Origin: Variovorax paradoxus
Lineage (GTDB): Bacteria; Pseudomonadota; Gammaproteobacteria; Burkholderiales; Burkholderiaceae_C
Length of the DNA stretch: 33,032 nucleotides
Assembly: GCF_018614915.1 (NCBI RefSeq)
Contig: NZ_JAGGNU010000097.1
Span: 1 to 33,032, forward strand
Direction: 5' to 3'
Below are positions 1 through 7,240 of this stretch, piece after piece. Position numbers and translations under genes: made by a program. Each line of letters begins with the position of its first letter. Positions within the stretch are counted from its first letter, which is position 1. Below the pieces are notes generated by a model. It saw only the letters and a list, made by a program, of their open reading frames with translations. It searched no databases and was not told the DNA's origin.

Positions 1-472
1 CATGCTGCTTGACGCTATCCAGGCGCAGTGAAGAACGTCGATTTTTGCTTGGCGGAAGCATCGAGGCTCTAGCGTCCCACTTCCTTGACGCGCTTGCCAG
101 GCGCTGCAAGTGAAGGATAGCCGCAGCTGAAATGCAGCCCGCGGCTCCCGCGCCGAGCGCGCGCTGGGCTCAGCAGGACGAGCCCTCCAGCCAACGTTGC
201 CACAACCTGCACTATTGCGAGGCACCCCGGCGGGAAGGCCCGGCTGGCGACGCGTCGGCGACTTGTTCGCATGCTTTTCCACAGAGTTTTCCACTGCGGC
301 GGTGGACAACCTCTCCTATGAAGTTAGCGGCGCTGATATCCGAGATCGCTCGAGTTAGCCACACGCGAGGCTTGCAATTTCTTTACGGCCGACGTAGGCG
401 CCTGCTAGCTGCGAATCTGCCCAAGGATTTCGCCGGCCTCGCGCCCGCATCAGCTGCGGGCGCCAATTTCGA
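1..472. other. No gene recognised; DnaA-box-like pair
   Basis: I see no convincing gene here. The first 31 bases could be the tail of a plus-strand gene (stop TGA at 29-31), but too little is left to identify. TTTTCCACA at 275-283 and TTTTCCACT at 287-295 each resemble the DnaA box TTATCCACA (one and two mismatches) and lie 12 bases apart. I would not call an origin on that alone. Confidence 0.3.
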
Positions 473-804
473 ATGGACCTTGAGCGCTTCGCGCGGCAAG
501 GAGATCGCGGACACCAGAGTTTTCTGGCCAGCTTTTCTAATCGCGGCATTAAGGTGGCCCTGACCGCGCCCGGCGTGGCGGTCGTCTCCGCCATCTTCGA
601 CAACCGCTGGGGCGTCATGTCGGGCACTTCGATGGCCACGCCGATCGCCAGTGGCGTGCTGTCCCGGCGCCTAGCCGTCAACGCGGTGCGCGATATGCCG
701 CGCGACGCGGTGCGTGCGGCAGCGATCGTCCAACTGGCGCGCGACCACGCCGAAGCTCGGCTTGGCCGCGAACATGCAGGGCAACGGTTTGCCGCGACAA
801 TTGA
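473..804 (+). pseudogene. Subtilisin-like (S8) serine protease remnant
   Basis: From about 527 the translation has the C-terminal part of an S8 subtilase catalytic domain: an ASFSN-type strand, an APG-containing strand, then GTSMATPIASG with the nucleophilic Ser codon at 629-631. The N-terminal part with the Asp and His of the catalytic triad is absent upstream, so about two thirds of the domain is lost. After LARDHA near 750 the sequence makes sense only after switching frame, where KLGLAANMQGNGLPR continues as a plausible subtilase C-terminus. It is therefore truncated and frameshifted, and should be inactive. It directly precedes a small ORF at 808 that could be its former partner. The family is clear from the Ser motif; the original boundaries are not. 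Confidence 0.6.
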
Positions 805-807
805 CGC

Positions 808-1068
808 ATGGATCGGTACGTGTTCTTCAGCGCGAAGAGCGGAGACGCGAAGGCGCTCACCGCGGCGAAGAAAACCGCCCGGGCGCTCGGTGTCACGGTG
901 GTAGATGCAGCCGCGGGCTCCATGTTGGTGGAGGCGGCCCCTGCCAAGGCCGAACAGGTGGCCCAAGCGCTGCCAGGCTGGCGCTACACCGCTGAGCGCA
1001 AGACGGCGCGTGTGCCAGAGCGCCGGCCGCTGCAGCGCGCCAAGCTGGCTGCTGCCGCCAAGGGATGA
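808..1068 (+). CDS. Small protein, possibly stand-alone I9-like propeptide
   Basis: An 86-residue protein starting MDRYVFFSAK. Its predicted order is strand (2-9), helix (12-26), strand pair (28-43), helix (45-55), strand (57-66), then a basic tail. This beta-alpha-beta-beta-alpha-beta order resembles the ferredoxin-like fold of subtilisin propeptides (inhibitor I9 family). It begins about 6 bases after the apparent end of the subtilase remnant and is followed by a good terminator at 1093-1124, so the two were probably one transcript. Free-standing I9-like proteins can act as folding chaperones or inhibitors of a neighbouring protease; applying this here is inference from secondary structure and position, not from recognised residues. 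If the protease is dead the protein may be an orphan. No signal peptide is evident. Confidence 0.5.
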   Translation: MDRYVFFSAKSGDAKALTAAKKTARALGVTVVDAAAGSMLVEAAPAKAEQVAQALPGWRYTAERKTARVPERRPLQRAKLAAAAKG

Positions 1069-1092
1069 TATTCCTGGGCGTCGAGACATATA

Positions 1093-1124
1093 AGGGGGGC
1101 CGAAACGGCCCCCTTCCCTTTTGT
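1093..1124 (+). terminator. Rho-independent terminator
   Basis: An 8-bp perfect stem GGGGGCCG / CGGCCCCC (1095-1102 with 1106-1113) closes on an AAA loop, extends by a G-T and an A-T pair, and is followed by a pyrimidine tract ending in TTTT. It closes the subtilase / 808 unit. Confidence 0.75.
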
Positions 1125-1524
1125 GCTTCGCGTGACAGCACTCGCCTCGGAAGGGCAAGCTGTGGAAGTTGGTAGTCACATACTCGCCGTCAGGCACAAC
1201 TGAACGGATGATGTCCGCTGACATGCCGGCCACGCCCTAGGCCAACGCAAACAGCGCACCCGAGCGTCCTACGGCCATGACAGGAGAACCGCGTCTGGCT
1301 TCCCGGGTTGCAGCTGACTCGTCACAGCGCGCGGGCTCGCGGGCAGCGCCCACCGTTCGCACAGGCACGACGAGCGCCCCGCGCGCACGCGGTAGTGGTA
1401 GTGGTAGCGGCTAAAGCGGTGGATGGTGGGTCCGGGTGTCTTTTGCAGCCCGGCCACAGGTTTAGCTAAACCTGCGGTACAAACGAACAATCAACCTACG
1501 CGCCGACCTAGCGAGGAACGCGAC
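1125..1524. other. Intergenic, nothing recognised
   Basis: About 400 bases without a convincing gene on either strand. The last part must carry the promoter of the antitoxin at 1525, but I cannot single out -35 and -10 boxes with confidence. A purine-rich GAGGAA lies at 1513-1518, just upstream of the antitoxin start. Confidence 0.3.
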
Positions 1525-1761
1525 ATGACTGCCATCGAGACCCGCCTGCTTGAACGCCTGAAGCAACTGCCCCCCGGCCGCGTGGCCGATGTGGTGGACT
1601 GCGTTGAGTTCCTGGCCGCACGCGAGGAGCGCACAGCTGTCGCCGCGCGCTTGGGAGGGGCCATGGCCAAGCTCGATGCACTGAACCTGGCGCCGCTGAC
1701 CGAGGACGAGATCGAGGAAGAAGTGCAGACGGCCCGCCAAGCGCGCCGCCAGGGCGCCTGA
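1525..1761 (+). CDS. Antitoxin of a PIN-type toxin-antitoxin pair
   Basis: A 78-residue acidic, helical protein (MTAIETRLLERLKQLPPGRV...). The pattern L-x-x-L-K-x-L-P-P-G-R-V-x-x-V-x-D-x-V-E-F-L matches the DUF2281-like/small antitoxins found immediately upstream of PIN toxins. The C-terminal third is rich in Glu and ends in a basic segment (TARQARRQGA). I chose ATG 1525 because it has GAGGAA about 7 bases upstream and starts the conserved region. The downstream toxin reading frame begins 17 bases after the stop. In such pairs the antitoxin binds both the toxin and the shared promoter. Here the antitoxin is intact while the toxin is broken, so it may only act on related toxins elsewhere, or be a relic. 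Confidence 0.7.
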   Translation: MTAIETRLLERLKQLPPGRVADVVDCVEFLAAREERTAVAARLGGAMAKLDALNLAPLTEDEIEEEVQTARQARRQGA

Positions 1762-1778
1762 GGCCCAGCCCCAGCGCC

Positions 1779-1945
1779 GTGCGCTTCGTCCTCGACACCA
1801 ACCTGCTCGTCTCGGGCGTCATCTTCGCAGGCCAGCCACGCCAATTGCTCGACGCTGCGCGCGCTGGCGAGTTTAAGCTGTGTCCTGCTGGCCGAGCTGC
1901 TAGACGTGCTCGGCCGCGGCAAATGCGCCAATTGCCTGACCCAGG
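1779..1945 (+). pseudogene. PIN-domain toxin, frameshifted and truncated
   Basis: The translation starts MRFVLDTNLLVSGVIF, the classic N-terminal strand of a PIN ribonuclease with the first acidic residue in LDTN. The match continues to about residue 32 (ARAGEF). Near 1873 the frame must shift to continue with VLLAELLDVLGRGK, the PIN helix that follows. After about 1945 the PIN similarity stops and another family begins (see next entry). The remaining acidic active-site residues of the PIN domain are missing, so no active RNase is expected. Its position 17 bases after an intact antitoxin gene shows it was the toxin of that pair. Confidence 0.65.
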
Positions 1946-2133
1946 CCGGCATGAAATCGCAGACCCTCGTCTCGAGCGACCCGCGCGTGGCCGAGTACGC
2001 CCTGCGCGGCATCAATAGCCCGATGGGGGTCGCAGAGTATCGCCTGATCGAGGCCTTGCCCGAGGGACTGGCTGACAGCCTGCCGAGCGTCGAGGACATA
2101 GAGCGCGAACTGGGCGGAACCGACGCGCCATGA
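1946..2133 (+). pseudogene. C-terminal fragment of DUF1016/YhcG-type nuclease
   Basis: In the frame ending with TGA at 2131-2133 the residues VAEYALRGINSPMGVAEYRL, followed by EALPEGLADSLPSVEDIERELG, match the very C-terminus of DUF1016 (YhcG, PDDEXK-like) proteins, which typically end with an EYAL-x(4)-P-x-GVAEY-L-x-x-ALP pattern. Only about 55 residues are left; the PD-(D/E)XK catalytic core is not in the window. It is joined in frame to the frame-shifted end of the PIN toxin, giving a chimeric reading frame, probably from a deletion that fused two neighbouring genes. I do not expect activity. Confidence 0.6.
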
Positions 2134-2192
2134 ATGGACGTGATGCTTCGGTTCAAACGCAGCAAGCTCGCTGTGGGCATGCTCGACGATGA

Positions 2193-2217
2193 ATTGTGCA
2201 AGCGGTGCTTGCACAAT
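2193..2217. repeat. Perfect 11-bp inverted repeat, 3-nt loop
   Basis: ATTGTGCAAGC at 2193-2203 pairs perfectly with GCTTGCACAAT at 2207-2217 around GGT. It sits three bases before the octanucleotide array. There is no T-tract on the plus strand, so it is more like a cruciform or operator than a terminator. Confidence 0.6.
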
Positions 2218-2220
2218 CGC

Positions 2221-2284
2221 CCCCGTTGCCCCGTTGCCCCGTTGCCCCGTTGCCCCGTTGCCCCGTTGCCCCGTTGCCCCGTTG
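2221..2284. repeat. Tandem array, 8 copies of CCCCGTTG
   Basis: Eight perfect head-to-tail copies of the octamer CCCCGTTG. Because 8 is not a multiple of 3, a change in copy number would shift any frame crossing it. No recognised gene crosses it. A related array (CATTGCCC) lies at 13743-13770. Confidence 0.9.
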
Positions 2285-2813
2285 CCGCGAGCCGACGCTG
2301 CTCGGCCCACTGCCCGATATCGATGCGCAGCGGCAAAGTGTCGAGCCAGCGAGCATGGCCAATCATGCGAGCTCCTTGCACCGTAGATCCAAACCGGGTC
2401 GCAAACACAAAAACGTCTAGGCGGAGACCAACCGGGCTGCGGGCGCCATCGGGCTTGGTGCGAGAGTCGCGCCCACTAGTACTCAGCGAGAAGCAGCGCT
2501 GGGTTGTGGCTTGCCGGTAGGCAGGAGGGGGCCCGGGAATTTCTGCGCTGCCGCACAAATCCCCGGGCGGCAGGTGAAAGCTCCCACTGCGCCAGCCACA
2601 GAACATCGTTCGCACAGCGCTTGCCGCACACGCGCAGGCCGACGGTCGGAAACGGGGCATTTGGAACCCTGATTTTCTGGCGTAGCGCTGCGAGCATCTG
2701 CGCTCGGCCTCGTCGTCGATGTAAGTGTGCGTTTACATTTGGAAGGCAAACCCCCTCCTCCTCCTCGCGCCGGAACCATGGCACGGATGCTGAGGGGCAG
2801 AGAAAGGCGGAGC
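2285..2813. other. Intergenic downstream of repA, nothing recognised
   Basis: About 530 bases. Long open frames exist on both strands but none shows a family motif or a consistent codon pattern; they look like the usual open frames of G+C-rich DNA. I see no clear terminator for the minus-strand repA gene, whose stop is at 2814. Confidence 0.3.
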
Positions 2814-4169
2814 CTACTTGCCAGCCGGTGCGTCGAACAACTGCCGATCGACCTTCCAGTCCGGGCCGTACGTTGCATCGGCGTAGGCGTAGACCACCGC
2901 CGATCCGAGGAGGCCGTGAAGAACGTCTCCCTGCGCCGCTCTGCGACTGATGACCGCGTTCAGCGCGCCTTTGCGCGCCAGGTCCTGAAGGGCCCGATTG
3001 ACCCATCCGTTGAGCTTGGCCGGCTCCAAGGCCGCGACCTCTTTCTTCATGGCTTCGATCTGCTCGCCCAACCAGGTCGACCCGTCGGAGGCTGCGGGCT
3101 GCGTGGACGCGGCAGGCGTGGGCACCGCCGACATGGGCAGCGAAGGGGTGGCGGCCGCCGGGCCCGAGGGCGCGTCGGGCTCCGCCTCGTTGCGCAGCAG
3201 CGAGCGCAGGTAAGAGAAGGCGTTGTCGACGGCGCGCAGGCTCTTGTTGCCGGCACGTCGTTCGAGCACCGCGATCTGGTCGCGCACGCGGTCGTCACCG
3301 AATTCCTTAATCAGGCCTTCGAGCTTGATCTCCCGGATGCCAAGTGTCTCGGCCCGCAGGATCAGGTTGGCATCCACGGGTAGATTCGAGGCAGGCCGTG
3401 GCAACGACGCCTGGCGCTTCTTCCTGACGGCGAATTGAACCTCGTGGATCAGCCTGCCCTGCTTGTGTTCGATGAGCTCGATCTCGAGGTCCGTATCGCT
3501 ATTGATTTCGGCCACCGCATCCTTCACGCGCTCGTTCTTGAACTTGCGCCACTCGCGCCGCTCCGGGCCGGGCCCGTTGCTCAACGCGTCGACCCACCAG
3601 GCCACGGGCTTGCGACTGGTGACACCGCTCGGATTGTCGCGGTAGCGAACGCAGATCTCGTAGAGCGCCACGGCGGTGTAGGAGCCGAGCTTGCCGAGAA
3701 CCTCCAGGTCGATAGTGGCCCAGCGCTGCGGCTCGCGCAGGGCGGACATGATTGTGGGCGGATACGACCAGCTCACCCAGTTTTCGCCGCGCCGCACTTC
3801 CAGGGCGACCTCCGAGAGCATGGAGAAGCCCCGCCACTTCACGCCGTCCCCGGGCGCCGTCGACTCCCAGTCGACCTCGAGGCTTCGCATTTCCAGCAGA
3901 TAGCGCTTGGCCGCCGTGCGCTCGCTGCCGCTGGAGCCGGTGGTGCGCAGCACAGCCGCCAGGGGTGCTTCGAACATGAAGTCGGCCGAGGGCATGGCCG
4001 GCATGCCGACCAGCCGCGTCTGGGAGATCTGCAGCAGCGCTGTGTAGATGCGGCGGCCGGTCAGGGTCACGCGCGCCGAGCGCGGCATCATCACGATCAT
4101 TTCGTGCGGCTTGCGCAGCTCGAGCGCTTCGTCGGCATCAGGGGCCGCGACGTTCTTCTGACTATTCAT
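2814..4169 (-). CDS. repA: Rep_3-family replication initiator
   Basis: A 451-residue protein beginning MNSQKNVAAPDADEALELRK. The segment RKPHEMIVMMPRSARVTLTGRRIYTALLQ, followed by long stretches such as WATIDLEVLGKLGSYTAVALYEICVRYR, fits the Rep_3 initiators (two winged-helix domains, roughly residues 20-240) that bind iterons and open the origin. A Pro/Ala/Ser-rich linker (about 340-380) leads to a C-terminal region with heptad-like helices. I chose ATG at 4167-4169 rather than further upstream because homology begins just after it. Upstream lie direct repeats, a DnaA box and an A+T-rich stretch, and parA-parB are divergent: the standard layout of a low-copy replicon. Initiators of this family usually repress their own promoter by binding the iterons; the nearest iteron is about 110 bases upstream. 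Larger than classical plasmid Rep_3 proteins (230-330 residues), as expected for large-replicon variants. Confidence 0.8.
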   Translation of the reverse strand: MNSQKNVAAPDADEALELRKPHEMIVMMPRSARVTLTGRRIYTALLQISQTRLVGMPAMPSADFMFEAPLAAVLRTTGSSGSERTAAKRYLLEMRSLEVDWESTAPGDGVKWRGFSMLSEVALEVRRGENWVSWSYPPTIMSALREPQRWATIDLEVLGKLGSYTAVALYEICVRYRDNPSGVTSRKPVAWWVDALSNGPGPERREWRKFKNERVKDAVAEINSDTDLEIELIEHKQGRLIHEVQFAVRKKRQASLPRPASNLPVDANLILRAETLGIREIKLEGLIKEFGDDRVRDQIAVLERRAGNKSLRAVDNAFSYLRSLLRNEAEPDAPSGPAAATPSLPMSAVPTPAASTQPAASDGSTWLGEQIEAMKKEVAALEPAKLNGWVNRALQDLARKGALNAVISRRAAQGDVLHGLLGSAVVYAYADATYGPDWKVDRQLFDAPAGK

Positions 4170-4277
4170 GAGGACCTGATCGTATGTCCAACGCCGGTTG
4201 GACACAAGCCAAACCGCCGCCCGCGCGAACGCGATCTTCAGCGTCGTCCTGCGAAGTGGCCGATCACCGCCCGATGC

Positions 4278-4555
4278 GATCAAAACCTGGACACTTGGCA
4301 GATGCCTCGCCTGTTGGTGTGCCGGCCAAGTCGATTAAAACCCGGACACTTCGCTTCGGAGCATGCTTTGACGCTCAGCTTTCGGGTGGTTAGAACCTGG
4401 CCATTGCCCGCCGGACAGGCAAAAAGGCGGCTTCTGGGCGCCCCACGCCGCTGTGGATAAGCTGGGAGGCGTGGCGTTACCGGCTGGACGGTTGGCGATC
4501 AGAGCCCGGACAGATGCGATTAGAAGCTGGACGCAAGCGATGGAAACCTGGACAG
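4278..4555. repeat. Iterons: six direct repeats plus one degenerate copy
   Basis: Direct repeats with consensus GATtAaAaCCtGGACA begin at 4278, 4333, 4388, 4497, 4518 and 4539; a weaker copy begins near 4475. The first three are exactly 55 bases apart. The last three are exactly 21 bases apart (two helical turns), and the degenerate one is 22 before them. All point the same way. Their place beside a Rep_3 gene fits initiator-binding iterons. The same core also occurs inverted at 8537 and 13497 in IS-like debris, so an IS-end origin cannot be excluded. Confidence 0.7.
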
Positions 4556-4650
4556 CGCACGCGAATATGCGCTTGTAACTTGTTGATTTATAAAGAAAAA
4601 ATAGAATTTTTGGATAGCTTAATCTCTTTAAGGTATTCAATATCTTTTAA
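4278..4650. other. oriV: Probable origin of replication (oriV)
   Basis: Between repA (minus) and parA (plus) lie, in order: iterons, a perfect DnaA box TGTGGATAA at 4452-4460 (inverse of TTATCCACA), more iterons, and an A+T-rich segment at about 4575-4650 suited to be the unwinding element. This is the classic architecture of an iteron-controlled origin. The function is inferred from layout. Confidence 0.65.
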
Positions 4651-4713
4651 TCTCGGAGGAGGTTGATAGGGAGAAGAACACGAAGTCCTTCTATAGAGGG
4701 GCTCCTGCACAGC

Positions 4714-4749
4714 ATGAGTGTTGAAGATTCTTCGTTTTTTCGAAGGTGA
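4714..4749 (+). CDS. Possible 11-residue leader peptide before parA
   Basis: ATG AGT GTT ... AGG TGA encodes MSVEDSSFFRR and its stop overlaps the ATG of parA as TGATG. The sequence CTTCG-TTTTTT-CGAAG inside it could form a small hairpin. Such an overlap could couple translation of parA to the leader. This may also be chance. Confidence 0.25.
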   Translation: MSVEDSSFFRR

Positions 4750-5987
4750 TGGGCATAATCGCGGCACACTTCAACTTCCGAGGCAGATTCGTGGACATCA
4801 AGCAAACCATCCGGCGCCAGAATCTCGAGGACATCGAGCACCAGGCGCACAAGGTCGCAGGCATGATGGGTCGCATCCGGGCTGCAATGCTGGCACCGAC
4901 CGCCATCAAGACCGCGCCGACCCTCAAGGCCGTGCAGCTGGCTGAGCTCTGCGGGGTCGACAAGTCGAAGATAGCCTACCGGCTCACGCGCGGCGACCTG
5001 CCCAGTGGCGAGATCCATGGCAACAGCCGCGAATGGACGATGGCGGAGGCGCAGGCCTGGGCGCGCGAGCTGCGCGCGGACCACCTGCGCCCCGACGGCG
5101 CCGCCGGCATCACGATCACCGTCGCCAACTTCAAGGGAGGTGTGGCGAAGACCACCTCGGCGGTCACGCTGGCCCAGGGACTCTCGATGCGCGGTCACAA
5201 GGTGCTGCTGCTGGACTTGGATCCGCAGGGCTCTGCGACCACCCTGTTCGGGGTGCTGCCGGACGCCGAGGTGGAGACCGAGCACACGGCGATGTCGCTG
5301 TTCACCGGCGAGGAGGACAACCTGCAGTATGCGATCCGCCCGACGTACTGGCCAAACATCGACCTGGTCTGCGCCGCGCCCCTTCTCTATGGCGCCGAGT
5401 TCCACCTGCCTGCGCGGCAGGCAAGGGACGCGGGCTTCGAGTTCTGGCGCGTGCTGGACCGCGGCCTGGACCTGACGCGCGAGGCCTACGACGTGATCGT
5501 GATCGACACCCCGCCGTCCCTGAGCTACGTGACGATCAACGCGCTGATGGCGGCCGATGGCGTGATCATGCCCTTGCCCCCTTCCGCGCTCGACTTCGCG
5601 AGCTCGGCCCAGTTCTGGGACCTGTTCTCCGACCTGTGCAACCAGCTGGTCCGAAGCCGCGGCAAGGACAAGAGCTTCGAGTTCATCGATGTGCTGTTGT
5701 CGCGGGTCGAGGCGTCGGACACGGCGAGCTCTGTGGTGCGCCAGTGGGTGCTCGAGGGCTATGGCGACAAGGTGCTGCCGATCGAGATCCCGAAGACCGC
5801 GGTGGCGGCCACGGCGAGCGCGGAGTTCGGAACGGTCTATGACTTGCCGCGCGGCTCGGTGAACTCCAAGACATTTTCCCGTGCGCGCGTTGCCTACGAT
5901 CGGATGTGCGAGCTGATCGAGCAGCAGATCGAAGCTGTGTGGGCGCACCAGGTTGCGGAGCGGCAGGTTCTGGAAACGGTGGTTTGA
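4749..5987 (+). CDS. parA: ParA-type partition ATPase with N-terminal HTH region
   Basis: A 412-residue deviant-Walker ATPase. The N-terminal 110 residues are helical and carry a winged or helix-turn-helix-like segment (VQLAELCGVDKSKIAYRLTR), typical of type Ia ParA proteins that also repress the par operon. The deviant Walker A is FKGGVAKTTS (about residues 127-136), followed by the A' motif DLDPQGS and the Walker B strand VIVIDTPP. ParA polymerises or forms gradients on the nucleoid and moves ParB-bound DNA to daughter cells. Start choice: ATG 4749 overlaps the stop of a possible leader peptide; GTG 4746 and GTG 4791 (giving MDIKQTI) are alternatives, the last being where homology probably begins. 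parB starts one base after the stop, so the two are one operon. Confidence 0.88.
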   Translation: MGIIAAHFNFRGRFVDIKQTIRRQNLEDIEHQAHKVAGMMGRIRAAMLAPTAIKTAPTLKAVQLAELCGVDKSKIAYRLTRGDLPSGEIHGNSREWTMAEAQAWARELRADHLRPDGAAGITITVANFKGGVAKTTSAVTLAQGLSMRGHKVLLLDLDPQGSATTLFGVLPDAEVETEHTAMSLFTGEEDNLQYAIRPTYWPNIDLVCAAPLLYGAEFHLPARQARDAGFEFWRVLDRGLDLTREAYDVIVIDTPPSLSYVTINALMAADGVIMPLPPSALDFASSAQFWDLFSDLCNQLVRSRGKDKSFEFIDVLLSRVEASDTASSVVRQWVLEGYGDKVLPIEIPKTAVAATASAEFGTVYDLPRGSVNSKTFSRARVAYDRMCELIEQQIEAVWAHQVAERQVLETVV

Positions 5988-5988
5988 C

Positions 5989-7038
5989 ATGGGACTGAAA
6001 GACAAGGCCTCCAAGATCGACTTCGCGTCGTTGATGCCGGTTGCGGCACCCACGCCCGACGTCACCAAGCCGAAGACGGCGCCTGGCGCGATGATGGCGC
6101 TGGCCAACGACCAGCGTTCCGAACTCCTGCGCGAGAACGACCAACTGCGTGAGCAAGCTGCACGCGCGGGGGAACTGGAAGGGCGCCTGAACGACGCCGT
6201 GGCCGAACTCCAGACCTGGGACGGCGCGAAGGCGACGCGCCTGCTCGATGCGCGCGAGATCAAGCGCAGCGACTACGCCAATCGCCACGAGTCGAGTTTC
6301 AGGCTCGGGGATTTCGAGGACCTGAAGCGCGAGATCAAGGAAGCCGGCGGAAACATCCAGCCCATCAAGGTGCGCCCGATTGCGAGCGCGGGTGACGGTC
6401 CGAAGTACGAGATCGTGTTCGGCCATCGCCGGCACGAGGCGTGTCTGCAGCTGGGCCTCCAGGTGCTCGCGTTCGTGGACAACCTGGACGACCGCGCCTT
6501 GTTCGAGGAAATGGAGCGCGAGAACCGCGAACGTGCCGATCTGTCGGCATGGGAGCAGGGCGTGATGTACGCGCGCGCGCTGGACCGCGGCCTCTATCCT
6601 TCTTTGCGCCAGATGGCCAGCGCGATCGGCGTGGACCCGACGAATCTCTCGAAGGCGCTGGTGCTGGCGCGATTGCCGCAGGCGGTGTTGAAGGCCTTTG
6701 AATCGCCGCTCGATCTCCAGTTTCGCTGGTCGACGGCGTTCAAAGCGGTGGTGGAGAGCGACCCCGCGGGACTGGAAGCCCGGGCGGCCGAGATCGCGGC
6801 AGACCGCGGCGCAATGAGTGCGAAGGAAATCTTCGCGCGGCTGACCTCGCCGCAGGCGGCGGCCATGCGGGCGCCGTCCCACCCGTCGATTCAGACTTTC
6901 GAAAAGGCTGGCACGACGATCGCGACGATGAAGATTGACGGGGAAGCCCGGCCTTCGATCCGGATCCATGTCGGCTTAACGGCGGCCCGGCAGCTGGAGC
7001 TCGCGCGGTTGCTCAGGCAGTTCGTCGCAGAGGGATAA
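5989..7038 (+). CDS. parB: ParB-type centromere-binding protein
   Basis: A 349-residue protein. After a variable N-terminus and a coiled coil (about 40-75) comes the ParB/Spo0J core: GNIQPIKVRP (box I), IVFGHRRHEAC (the box II motif in place of the more usual GERRxRA) and ENRERADLSAWEQG, then a helix-turn-helix (about 205-235, LRQMASAIGVDPTNLSKALVLARLP). The C-terminal part should dimerise. ParB binds parS, spreads as a CTP-dependent clamp and stimulates ParA. The ATG lies one base after the parA stop. A terminator follows immediately, and two palindromes that look like its binding sites lie 70-160 bases downstream. Confidence 0.88.
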   Translation: MGLKDKASKIDFASLMPVAAPTPDVTKPKTAPGAMMALANDQRSELLRENDQLREQAARAGELEGRLNDAVAELQTWDGAKATRLLDAREIKRSDYANRHESSFRLGDFEDLKREIKEAGGNIQPIKVRPIASAGDGPKYEIVFGHRRHEACLQLGLQVLAFVDNLDDRALFEEMERENRERADLSAWEQGVMYARALDRGLYPSLRQMASAIGVDPTNLSKALVLARLPQAVLKAFESPLDLQFRWSTAFKAVVESDPAGLEARAAEIAADRGAMSAKEIFARLTSPQAAAMRAPSHPSIQTFEKAGTTIATMKIDGEARPSIRIHVGLTAARQLELARLLRQFVAEG

Positions 7039-7056
7039 GAGCCCGCGAATCAAAAG

Positions 7057-7082
7057 AAAAAGGCGCCTGGTGCGCCTTTTTT
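7057..7082 (+). terminator. Rho-independent terminator after parAB
   Basis: AAAAAGGCGC (7057-7066) pairs with GCGCCTTTTT (7072-7081) across a 5-base loop, with the T-run following the GC stem. The A/T symmetry means it could work in both directions. Confidence 0.85.
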
Positions 7083-7106
7083 GATGGGCCAACCATCTGA
7101 AGCGGT

Positions 7107-7127
7107 GGTGTAGTACGGTACTACACC
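7107..7127. promoter_or_regulatory. parS: parS-like palindrome 1
   Basis: A 21-base perfect palindrome (10-bp arms GGTGTAGTAC around a single G). It shares its core with a second copy at 7176-7192 and lies just past parB and its terminator, the usual place for centromere sites of a plasmid par locus. Confidence 0.65.
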
Positions 7128-7175
7128 CGTCGATCAAGGCGCCCCGAGCGGGGATGGGACCGGGCACCAAGACCC

Positions 7176-7192
7176 TGTAGTACCGTACTACA
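7176..7192. promoter_or_regulatory. parS: parS-like palindrome 2
   Basis: TGTAGTAC-C-GTACTACA, the same 8-bp arms as the first copy 69 bases away but with C at the centre, i.e. the same site on the other strand. Two copies of a long palindrome next to parB strongly suggest ParB binding. Confidence 0.65.
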
Positions 7193-7240
7193 CCCTCGCC
7201 AAACACGACGGCGACTCCGCCGCCACCGCCCTCACGCCTC

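Noticed and set aside
1..31. Tail of a plus-strand gene (MLLDAIQAQ then stop)
   Set aside because: Too short to identify or to tell from chance.
275..295. Second replication origin from DnaA-like boxes
   Set aside because: Two imperfect 9-mers alone, with no initiator gene, iterons or A+T-rich stretch.
2221..2284. Possible CRISPR array
   Set aside because: The repeats are direct head-to-tail octamers without spacers; no cas genes are present.
1491..2660. 389-codon minus-strand frame
   Set aside because: It runs through the octamer array and across the antitoxin and PIN remnants, which have real family motifs on the plus strand; no domain is visible in it.
4647..6969. Long minus-strand frames across parA and parB
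   Set aside because: Shadows of genes with Walker and ParB motifs on the plus strand.
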